From the NCBI GenBank assembly GCA_022793065.1, contig JAAWCE010000007.1, positions 59,886 through 123,885 of the forward strand: a DNA stretch of 64,000 nucleotides, given 5' to 3'. Numbering within the stretch: the first letter of the stretch is position 1; every line of letters starts with the position of its first letter. This stretch comes from Lachnospiraceae bacterium. Its GTDB lineage: Bacteria; Bacillota; Clostridia; Lachnospirales; Lachnospiraceae. Of this stretch, positions 34,549 through 41,560 are shown piece by piece. The notes below the pieces were generated by a model, which was not told where the DNA came from, ran no database searches, and saw only the letters and a program-made list of their open reading frames with translations. Position numbers and translations under genes: made by a program.

Positions 34549-34577
34549 TTGTAATCTTGCCCATCTTTCGTTATAAT
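34549..34577 (+). promoter_or_regulatory. Sigma-A promoter of the 6S-like RNA
   Basis: TTGTAA (34549-34554), a 17-nt spacer and a perfect TATAAT (34572-34577). Transcription would begin about 34584, exactly where the RNA's closing stem starts. Confidence 0.8.
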
Positions 34578-34583
34578 ATAAGT

Positions 34584-34796
34584 AACCTGAAATGTGCGAT
34601 AACTTCTGTTTATTTTTGAACCTACATTTCTTTAAACGGGATTCCTATATTGCCAGGCGGCTGTCAAGCCCTCACTTCACAGGAGACGATTCTCACTGTG
34701 AAGGATTGGAAGGGAAGGCAAAAGCGTTGGTTGCGGTTGCCCACCTAGCATTGCTAGGAGTCAAGAGACAGAAGGCGGCATTTTGGGTCCTTATAC
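34584..34796 (+). ncRNA. ssrS: Probable 6S RNA (SsrS)
   Basis: An RNA of about 210 nt is defined by a strong promoter upstream and a strong terminator downstream, with no credible protein. Its ends pair (ACCTGAAATG near the start with CATTTTGGGT near the end, two G-U pairs). An inner helix follows (TTCTGT with ACAGAA), then a large internal bulge and a long apical arm capped by CTTCACAG/CTGTGAAG. This rod with a central bubble is the architecture of 6S RNA, which binds the housekeeping RNA polymerase. An 81-codon open frame crosses it but has no ribosome binding site. Assignment rests on structure and context; another structured regulatory RNA is the alternative. Confidence 0.65.
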
Positions 34797-34801
34797 AGAA
34801 G

Positions 34802-34831
34802 AAGAGGGCAGTCCATATGGACTGCTCTTTT
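34802..34831 (+). terminator. Terminator of the 6S-like RNA
   Basis: AAGAGGGCAGTCC and GGACTGCTCTT pair, with one bulged G, around an ATAT loop and end in TTTT. It also lies just before the SpoIID-like gene, which needs read-through or an unseen promoter. Confidence 0.85.
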
Positions 34832-34861
34832 AGATGAAATTATTTTGTTGGGAGAAGAAAA

Positions 34862-36925
34862 TTGAATCAAAATAAGTGGGGATTGGACAAATCACAAAGG
34901 ATGCAGTTGAAATTATTTATTTGCTTGTTGGGGATTCTTCTGTTTTTAGTACTGTTGTTAGGGAAACTTTTCCTGACACTGATGCGGGATGAAGATGAGG
35001 ATGAGATTCAAACGCCCCATATTCCCGTATTGCAGATGCTTACCAATGTATGGGTCATGGAGATGAATGGAGAAGGAATTACCATATTCCGGGACGGGCA
35101 ACGTGAAAACTACCCTTGGGGAGCCATTGGCACGGATGAAGAAGGAAATAAGGTCTACTATGAGCCGGATTTATCAGCCAGGGAACAGGTGGCGGATGTG
35201 GTGCTGACCGACGGAAGCGTTACCAGAGTAAAGCCGAAGCTGGATAAAATTAACGGAAAAATTCTCAGCGCAGACGCAGGGGGCGTGGAAGTAGAAGGGT
35301 ACGGCAGGCTGCCGCTGTCTGCGGATTATAAGGGATATCGGCTTTATGATAGTCTGGAAATGTGTACCGTGCAAGACTTGCGTTTTGGATATAATTTTAC
35401 CGATCTTTGTATAGAAAATGGAGAAATATGCGGTGTTTTGATGGCGAAAGAAGAAGCAATGGAGTATATACGTGTATTGATTGGTGCATCTGATTACCAA
35501 AGTAATTTTCATGAACAGCCGGTCCTGTCCTGTGATGTGGACTATACAGTGATTTATGGCCCCTATGATGCACGGAATCAGGAGAGACATTCGGCGGGAG
35601 AAGAAATCACCTTTGATTATGACAGTAGTTATTTTGAGGCCGGAAGAGTTCGGGTTGTGCCGGATGTATTGACTGGAAAAATCACGTTGAAAAGCTGCAC
35701 CCGCAGTCAGGGAATACCATCTTATCGAGGGCAGATGGAGCTTATGCGCACAGACAATGGTATCGCCATAATTAATGAGGTCCTGTTAGAAGAATATTTA
35801 TATAGTGTGGTTCCCAGCGAAATGCCTTCCAGGTATCCGTCGGAGGCGCTTAAGGCCCAGGCAATTTGTGCCAGAACTTATGCGTATGGACATATGGAAC
35901 ATGCAGGTTATCCTCAGTACGGCGCACATGTGGATGACAGTACTACATATCAGGTATACAACAATATTCTTGAGCAGGAAAGTACTACCACTGCTGCCAA
36001 AGAGACTTTTGGGCAGTTATTGTTTACGGATGGGGGAACTCTGGCGGGAACCTATTATTATTCTACTTCCTGCGGCGTTGGAAGCGATGCAAATGTATGG
36101 AAGACGGAAGCAGCGCCCACGCTTACTTATTTAAGGGCGAAATCTTTGAGTAAGACTGCCATGGAAGCGGAAATAGTACAGGGGATAGACGACCAGGGAC
36201 AGGTGGCGCCTGTAGGAAATATGGAAACTGGGGATGGAAATATTGTACAGCCTGAGAGTGACTTCGGAGGAGAAACGGGAGCGGAAAATGGCAGTGAAGT
36301 GAATGAAAGTTTGGATTTTGGCCAACTGCTTAGAGATGAAGAAACGTTTGCCGCATTTATATCTACGGTAAATGAAGATGATTTTGAAGCCCAGGAAGGT
36401 TGGTATCGCTGGAGCTATGAGGTGGAAGAATTGGATTCCGCACATATTCTGTCATTGCTGCAAAAGCGTTATTCCGCCAATAAAAAACTGATATTGACCT
36501 GGAAAGATGGGGAATATGTCAGTGAAGAAATCAGCGAATTGGACCCTATTACGGATATCTATGTGGACAGTCGTGGAAGCGGAGGTGTGGTTGACGCAAT
36601 TGTAATTGAGACCACCACCCAGAAAATCAAAGTCATATCCGAGCACAATATCCGATATGTTTTAAATGATGGTAAAGCTTCCGTAGTGAGGCAGGATGGA
36701 AGCAAAGCCGCCTGTCCCACATTGCTTCCCAGCGGATTTTTTATTATAAAGACTGGTAAGGAAAAGGAAAATGTGGTAAGATATGCCTTAACCGGCGGTG
36801 GATTTGGCCATGGGGTGGGAATGAGCCAGAACGGCGCAATGGAAATGGCAAAGGCGGGTTATTCCGCAGATGAGATACTTTTGTATTTCTACGAAGATTG
36901 CAACATAAAAAATATCTATGAATAG
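34862..36925 (+). CDS. SpoIID/LytB-domain protein, membrane-anchored, with an internal insert
   Basis: TTG 34862 follows GGGAGAAG. The 687-residue protein has one helix near 20-42 and beta-rich N-terminal regions to about 280. A SpoIID domain follows: EVLLEEYLYSVVPSEMPSRY near 305, where the Glu of PSEMP is the catalytic residue in SpoIID. AQAICARTYAYG and YYYSTSCGVGSDANVW come next. About 100 acidic, Gly-rich residues (roughly 430-530) interrupt the domain, which resumes and ends GGGFGHGVGMSQNGAMEMAK. SpoIID cleaves stripped glycan strands during engulfment, but this larger form also occurs as a general wall protein. It pairs with a YihY gene 11 bases downstream. Confidence 0.85.
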   Translation: MNQNKWGLDKSQRMQLKLFICLLGILLFLVLLLGKLFLTLMRDEDEDEIQTPHIPVLQMLTNVWVMEMNGEGITIFRDGQRENYPWGAIGTDEEGNKVYYEPDLSAREQVADVVLTDGSVTRVKPKLDKINGKILSADAGGVEVEGYGRLPLSADYKGYRLYDSLEMCTVQDLRFGYNFTDLCIENGEICGVLMAKEEAMEYIRVLIGASDYQSNFHEQPVLSCDVDYTVIYGPYDARNQERHSAGEEITFDYDSSYFEAGRVRVVPDVLTGKITLKSCTRSQGIPSYRGQMELMRTDNGIAIINEVLLEEYLYSVVPSEMPSRYPSEALKAQAICARTYAYGHMEHAGYPQYGAHVDDSTTYQVYNNILEQESTTTAAKETFGQLLFTDGGTLAGTYYYSTSCGVGSDANVWKTEAAPTLTYLRAKSLSKTAMEAEIVQGIDDQGQVAPVGNMETGDGNIVQPESDFGGETGAENGSEVNESLDFGQLLRDEETFAAFISTVNEDDFEAQEGWYRWSYEVEELDSAHILSLLQKRYSANKKLILTWKDGEYVSEEISELDPITDIYVDSRGSGGVVDAIVIETTTQKIKVISEHNIRYVLNDGKASVVRQDGSKAACPTLLPSGFFIIKTGKEKENVVRYALTGGGFGHGVGMSQNGAMEMAKAGYSADEILLYFYEDCNIKNIYE

Positions 36926-36936
36926 GAGCGGCGCAA

Positions 36937-37776
36937 GTGGTACATAAGGTCATACCAGTTATTATGGATTTTTCCAAACAGATGAGTAAAAAGAAAATTA
37001 ATGACTTTGCTGCAAGTACGGCATTTTTCTTCTTTCTTTCCGTAGTACCGTTACTTATTATGATCTGCACCATTATTCCGTACACACCGTTGACGGAAGA
37101 GGATTTGGTGGAGGCGGTGACGGATGTGCTGCCCGATGTGGTGGACCCGGTTGCGGAGAGTCTGATTGGAGATATTTATGATAAATCCGCAGGGATCCTC
37201 TCTTTTGCAATTATTGCCACGCTTTGGTCGGCGTCCAAGGGGGTTATGGCGTTAATGAGGGGACTGAATGCTGTCAATGATGTGGAAGAACAAAGAAATT
37301 TTCTGGTGGTACGAATTATAGCGTCTTTTTATACTATAGTGATGCTGATTGTTGTAATTTTATCCCTGTTTGTTATGGTATTTGGGGATCAGTTGGTGAC
37401 TTTAATACTGCACAGAGTTCCCCGGCTTCGTCAGTTGGTTTCGTTTGCCATGAATTTCAGATTTTTGCTTGTATGGGCATTGTTATCCATCTTGTTTGCT
37501 GCCCTTTATGCTTATGTTCCAAATAAAAAATTAAATTTCAGAGAACAGATTCCCGGCGCAGTGTTTGCCGCCGTGGTTTGGAGTATATTTTCATGGGGAT
37601 TTTCAAGTTATGTAACTTATGGAAATTCTTATGGTATTTACGGCAGTCTGGCAGTGATTATTATTGTTTTGTTGTGGATGTATTTTTGTATGTATATTAT
37701 TATGATCGGGGCATATTTAAATCAATACTTTGAAGCTATGAACAGAGCGTTAGTAAATGGAGAGAAAATGATATAA
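36937..37776 (+). CDS. YihY/BrkB family membrane protein
   Basis: The 279-residue protein starts at GTG 36937, placed by TAGGAGCGG. Six hydrophobic helices are visible, with family segments FAASTAFFFFLSVVPLLIM near residue 28, SASKGVMALMRGLNAV near 95 and IPGAVFAAVVWSIFSWGFSS near 205. YGSLAVIIIVLLWMYFCMYI lies near 235. Family members are multi-pass inner membrane proteins of unknown biochemical role, once mislabelled as RNase BN. It is probably co-transcribed with the SpoIID-like gene. The following 190 bp hold only a weak promoter candidate (TTCAAA, 17 nt, TACAAT near 37838). Confidence 0.88.
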   Translation: MVHKVIPVIMDFSKQMSKKKINDFAASTAFFFFLSVVPLLIMICTIIPYTPLTEEDLVEAVTDVLPDVVDPVAESLIGDIYDKSAGILSFAIIATLWSASKGVMALMRGLNAVNDVEEQRNFLVVRIIASFYTIVMLIVVILSLFVMVFGDQLVTLILHRVPRLRQLVSFAMNFRFLLVWALLSILFAALYAYVPNKKLNFREQIPGAVFAAVVWSIFSWGFSSYVTYGNSYGIYGSLAVIIIVLLWMYFCMYIIMIGAYLNQYFEAMNRALVNGEKMI

Positions 37777-37965
37777 GATTATATTTGAATTTGACGAGTA
37801 CTTAGTGGGGTTCAAAATATATGAAATATATGGTACAATATTGACACAAAAGGGCATTATGCCAATTGTTGATTTCATATGCGCTGAAAGAGGGGGGTTT
37901 ACACTCGCAAAATAGCACAGAATGATGGAATAAAATTAAGGATTACCAAAGAAGGGAGGAAATAA

Positions 37966-38847
37966 ATGGATTTGTTAAAGATTGCGCTGCTGCAGATTGC
38001 TCCATGTAAAACGCAAAAGGAAAATCTGGAAAAAGGTATGGGATATTGTATCAAAGCAAAAGAAAGGGGCGCTGATATTGCGCTGTTTCCTGAAATGTGG
38101 AGTAATGGATATAACATTTACAATCGTCCTGTCAGCGAATGGAAAGCGGAAGCTGTTTCTGCTGATAGTGATTTCGTTCATGCTTTTAGCGGTTTGGCAA
38201 AATCGCTTCAAATGGCTATTTGTATAACCTTACTGGAAAAATATGAAGGCGCCCCCCGGAACTCACTGATTCTTTTTGATAGATTTGGAGAACAAAAATT
38301 AATCTACGCCAAAGTTCATACTTGTGATTTTGATGTGGAACGAAATTTGACGCCAGGGGAAGATTTTTATGTTACTACGCTTGATACTGCCTGTGGAGAA
38401 ATCAAAGTCGGCGCGATGATTTGTTATGACAGAGAATTTCCCGAAAGTGCAAGGATTTTGATGTTGAAAGGCGCAGAATTGATTCTTGTGCCCAATGCCT
38501 GCCCAATGGAAATAAACCGTCTTTCGCAGCTTCGTGCCAGAGCCTTTGAAAATATGACCGCCATTGCCACATGTAATTATCCTGAATCCGTACCTGATTG
38601 TAATGGTGGTTCAAGCGTATTTGACGGCGTTGCTTATCTTCCGGAACTGGATCATTCACGGGATACCTGCATTTTACAGGCGGATGCGAAAGAGGGGATA
38701 CATATTGCCCAGCTTGATTTGGCTCAACTGCGGCAGTATCGTAAAAGCGAAGTGCATGGTAATTCCTATCGTCATCCAAAAAAGTATGAACTTTTAATTG
38801 AAACAAATATTGATGCGCCGTTTATCAGAGACAATTATCGAGCATAA
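37966..38847 (+). CDS. Carbon-nitrogen hydrolase (nitrilase superfamily)
   Basis: The 293-residue cytoplasmic enzyme has the full Glu-Lys-Cys triad of the superfamily: Glu in ALFPEMWSNGY near residue 43, Lys in YAKVHTCDFDVE near 117 and Cys in AMICYDREFPES near 150. It lacks extra domains. ATG 37966 follows GAAGGGAGGAAATAA. Substrates in this family include amides, N-carbamyl compounds and nitriles; sequence alone does not choose. It is not in an obvious operon: the YihY gene ends 190 bp upstream and the repeat array starts 106 bp downstream. Confidence 0.88.
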   Translation: MDLLKIALLQIAPCKTQKENLEKGMGYCIKAKERGADIALFPEMWSNGYNIYNRPVSEWKAEAVSADSDFVHAFSGLAKSLQMAICITLLEKYEGAPRNSLILFDRFGEQKLIYAKVHTCDFDVERNLTPGEDFYVTTLDTACGEIKVGAMICYDREFPESARILMLKGAELILVPNACPMEINRLSQLRARAFENMTAIATCNYPESVPDCNGGSSVFDGVAYLPELDHSRDTCILQADAKEGIHIAQLDLAQLRQYRKSEVHGNSYRHPKKYELLIETNIDAPFIRDNYRA

Positions 38848-38953
38848 AGCCATATATGAGAACAATGTTAAAGATGTGAATAACACGCATATGGAATTTG
38901 TAGTTGACACAATGAAAGAGAGCAGAAAACAAAGGAGCTTCATTGGGTGAGCC

Positions 38954-39136
38954 AGGAGGTGTAAATTTGAAAGTGAACTTTCAAATATTGATTGATATGT
39001 GCGCTAAAGCGCACAGGAGGTGTAAATTTGAAAGTGAACTTTCAAATATTGATTGATATGTGCGCTAAAGCGCACAGGAGGTGTAAGTTTGAAAGTGAAC
39101 TTTCAAATATTGATTGGTATGTGCGCTAAAGCGCAC
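38954..39136 (+). repeat. Triple tandem 61-bp repeat of ribosome-binding-site/hairpin units
   Basis: Three units of exactly 61 bp start at 38954, 39015 and 39076; a fourth AGGAGG at 39137 is the real site of the next gene. Each unit reads AGGAGGTGTAAAT, a TTG codon at start-codon distance, the perfect palindrome TTTGAAAGTGAACTTTCAAA, a short spacer, then the hairpin GTGCGCTAAAGCGCAC. Unit 3 differs at two positions only. The period is not a multiple of three, so successive TTG starts lie in different frames. The unit resembles the start region it precedes, and a diverged single copy lies at 46873. The rest of the 302-bp gap (38848-38953) shows nothing else. Confidence 0.95.
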
Positions 39137-39149
39137 AGGAGGTGTAAAT

Positions 39150-39989
39150 ATGAATTTGCCATTTCAAATTGATTTAACAGGGGAAGTTGTCGTAGTTACC
39201 GGGGGCAGCGGCGTGATAGGAGGGATGTTCTCTCGGGCGTTGGCAATGTGTGGCGCTAAGGTTGCGGTATTGGGCCGGAAAGCGGAGAATGGAATTCCTG
39301 TTGTAAATGATATTGAGGCCCAGGGTGGAGAGGCTGTTTCCATAGCGGCAAATGTTTTGGATAGGGAAAGCCTTGAGGAAGCAAAAGAGAAAATTTTAGA
39401 GAAGTGGGGCAAAGTCAATATTCTGGTAAATTGCGCCGGAGGAGCTGTGAAAAGCGCGGAGATTCCTCAGGATCAATTTTCAGAGGAAGGAAATATGTTA
39501 AACTTCTTTACGGCGGATATGGACAATCTCCGCAAAGAACTGGACTTGAATCTGTATGGCACATTGCTTCCCACACAGGTATTTGGTGCGGCTATGGTAG
39601 GGCAGGAGAATGCAAATATCATCAATATTTCCAGTATGGGGGCATATGGTCCTTTAACCAGAATCCCCGGATATTCCAGTGCAAAGGCTGCAATTTCTAA
39701 TTTCACCCAATGGGCGGCGAACTATTTTGCCAAAAGCGGCATACGGGTCAATGCACTGGCGCCTGGATTTTTTCAGACTCCTCAGAATCATGCCCTTCAT
39801 TTTAACCCTGACGGAACGCCTACGCCTAGAAGTCAGAAGATTATCGACAGCACTCCCATGGGCAAGTACGGAGAACCGGAAGATTTGATTGGGGCGCTAT
39901 TGTTTCTGGTCAGCCCAAAGGGAAGCAGTTTTGTTACAGGCGTTATTCTGCCGGTGGACGGAGGGTTTCATTGCTATCTGGGAGTATAG
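39150..39989 (+). CDS. SDR-family oxidoreductase, D-mannonate/fructuronate reductase-like
   Basis: ATG 39150 follows the last AGGAGG of the repeat array. The 279-residue classical short-chain dehydrogenase has the cofactor loop VVVTGGSGVIGG near residue 17, ILVNCAGGAV near 95, and the catalytic residues Ser in NISSMGAY with Tyr-Lys in GYSSAKAAIS. The C-terminal IRVNALAPGFFQTPQNHAL and PVDGGF segments follow. The PGFFQTPQN and FNPDGTPTPRSQKI stretches resemble the SDR group annotated as D-mannonate oxidoreductase (YjmF/UxuB of Bacillus). No other hexuronate genes are nearby, so the substrate remains open. Each upstream repeat could affect its translation. Confidence 0.85.
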   Translation: MNLPFQIDLTGEVVVVTGGSGVIGGMFSRALAMCGAKVAVLGRKAENGIPVVNDIEAQGGEAVSIAANVLDRESLEEAKEKILEKWGKVNILVNCAGGAVKSAEIPQDQFSEEGNMLNFFTADMDNLRKELDLNLYGTLLPTQVFGAAMVGQENANIINISSMGAYGPLTRIPGYSSAKAAISNFTQWAANYFAKSGIRVNALAPGFFQTPQNHALHFNPDGTPTPRSQKIIDSTPMGKYGEPEDLIGALLFLVSPKGSSFVTGVILPVDGGFHCYLGV

Positions 39990-40065
39990 GCCCGACAGCA
40001 AAGAGGATGCAAAACAGCATATGGTTTTTATTTTGATGAATGAAAGGAAATTTGCATAATTTTAC

Positions 40066-40094
40066 TTGACATTTTTGTTCAAAGCAAGTAAGAT
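40066..40094 (+). promoter_or_regulatory. Sigma-A promoter of the pheST T-box leader
   Basis: A consensus TTGACA (40066-40071), a 17-nt spacer and TAAGAT (40089-40094). The start point near 40101 gives a leader of about 375 nt. The stretch 39990-40065 shows no other feature. Confidence 0.75.
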
Positions 40095-40100
40095 AGAAAA

Positions 40101-40395
40101 TTAATAGGATATACAAAGGCGTTGAAGGTGTACAGTAGAGGTTTATATTCTTACAGAGAGGGGAAGTCGTCGGCTGAAAGCTTCCTTAAGTTCAGATAAA
40201 CTGCGAATTTCGCACCGGAGCTGCTCAGGGGAAAGTCCTCCTTCGGCAGGAGACTGGTAGTTTGAGCCGTAGTGCGCATGTTACGCGCAAAAGAGAGCTT
40301 TTTGTCCGCCCAGAGTGCGGGCAGGAGGAATTAGGGTGGTACCACGGAATATTTCGTCCCTTACAGTCTTAGTGATAGGACTGTAAGGGTTTTTT
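40101..40395 (+). promoter_or_regulatory. T-box riboswitch controlling pheST
   Basis: The leader contains the T-box sequence AGGGTGGTACCACGG at 40333-40347, which pairs with the uncharged tRNA acceptor end. Stem I segments lie upstream (AGAGAGGGGAAG and GGCTGAAAGC). The likely specifier region GCGAATTTCGC near 40201-40212 offers TTT or TTC, both phenylalanine codons. A perfect-stem terminator follows at 40358. Uncharged tRNA-Phe would stabilise the antiterminator and let RNA polymerase read into pheS and pheT. The T-box class is certain; the exact specifier triplet is inferred from the downstream genes. Confidence 0.93.
40358..40395 (+). terminator. Regulated terminator of the pheST T-box
   Basis: An 11-bp perfect stem (CCCTTACAGTC at 40358-40368 with GACTGTAAGGG at 40379-40389) has a 10-nt loop and a TTTTTTG tail, directly after the T-box sequence. 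Confidence 0.93.
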
Positions 40396-40476
40396 GTTTT
40401 TGAAAAGTATTCCATTTCATGAAAGTGGTACATGGGAATTAAAAATGCGTGCGAAAGCATACAGGGAGGTATGATG

Positions 40477-41511
40477 ATGAAAAACAGACTGGAACAAATC
40501 AGGGAAAAGGCAATTTCACAGATTACAGGCTGTGATACCGCCGAAAAGTTAAATGAGGTCAGGGTGGCAATCCTTGGAAAAAAAGGAGAACTGACGGATT
40601 TGCTCAAGTCCATGAAGGATGTTGCGCCGGAAGAGAGACCTAAGGTGGGGCAGATGGTCAATGAAGCAAGGGCCGAAATTGAAAAGGTTTTGGAAGAGCA
40701 TAAGTCCAAAATGGAGAAGGCTCTCAGAGAAGCAAAGATGAGATCGGAAGTTATTGATGTAACACTTCCGGCAAAGAAGGCAGAATTAGGACACAGACAT
40801 CCCAATACCATTGCACTAGAGGAAGTGGAGCGGATCTTTGTGGGTATGGGATACGAAGTTGTGGAGGGAAGCGAAGTAGAAAAGGATTATTATAATTTTG
40901 AAGCTTTGAACATTCCGGCAGACCATCCGGCAAAAGATGAACAGGATACTTTCTATATTGCGTCCGCTAATGGAACAGGAGAAATTCTGCTTCGTACCCA
41001 GACGTCAGGAGTACAGATACATGAAATGGAAAAAGGCCGGCTGCCCATTCGCATGATTGCACCGGGAAGAGTGTTCCGCTCGGACGAAGTGGATGCAACA
41101 CATTCTCCCTGTTTTCATCAAATTGAAGGGCTTGTGGTGGACCGACATATTACATTTGCGGATTTGAAAGGGACTTTGGCAGAATTTGCAAAAGCGTTGT
41201 TCGGGGAAGAGACAAAAGTGAAATTCAGACCCCATCATTTCCCTTTTACAGAACCTAGCGCGGAAGTGGATGTAAGCTGCTTTAAATGCGGCGGAAAAGG
41301 CTGTCGTTTTTGCAAAGGAAGCGGCTGGATTGAAATTCTCGGCTGTGGAATGGTCCATCCTCACGTACTTGAGATGAGTGGAATTGATCCGGAAGAATAT
41401 ACAGGTTTTGCCTTTGGGATAGGATTGGAGCGCATTGCGCTTCTAAAGTATGAGATTGACGATTTGCGGTTGATGTATGAGAATGACATTCGTTTTCTCA
41501 GACAATTTTAA
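40477..41511 (+). CDS. pheS: Phenylalanyl-tRNA synthetase alpha subunit
   Basis: Class II synthetase subunit that activates phenylalanine within an alpha2-beta2 enzyme. Three ATGs stand in a row; ATG 40477 is best spaced from GGAGG (40465-40469) and gives 344 residues, the usual length. The N-terminal coiled coil runs to about 85. Motif 2-like PGRVFRSDEVDATHSPCFHQ lies near 195, and motif 3 FGIGLERIALL near 315. A Cys cluster (CFKCGGKGCRFCKG near 270) is seen as in many bacterial PheS. A small stem (ATGC/GCAT around 40445-40460) again stands just before the ribosome binding site. Confidence 0.97.
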   Translation: MKNRLEQIREKAISQITGCDTAEKLNEVRVAILGKKGELTDLLKSMKDVAPEERPKVGQMVNEARAEIEKVLEEHKSKMEKALREAKMRSEVIDVTLPAKKAELGHRHPNTIALEEVERIFVGMGYEVVEGSEVEKDYYNFEALNIPADHPAKDEQDTFYIASANGTGEILLRTQTSGVQIHEMEKGRLPIRMIAPGRVFRSDEVDATHSPCFHQIEGLVVDRHITFADLKGTLAEFAKALFGEETKVKFRPHHFPFTEPSAEVDVSCFKCGGKGCRFCKGSGWIEILGCGMVHPHVLEMSGIDPEEYTGFAFGIGLERIALLKYEIDDLRLMYENDIRFLRQF

Positions 41512-41560
41512 ATAATGTTTTACAGAGATTGATAATAAATCAGGAAAGGAAAGCAGATAC

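Noticed and set aside
34592..34837. 81-codon open frame after pckA
   Set aside because: It lies wholly inside the structured RNA and its terminator and lacks a ribosome binding site.
38954..39136. CRISPR-like array
   Set aside because: The units abut without unique spacers, contain a ribosome binding site and a TTG codon, and no cas gene is present.
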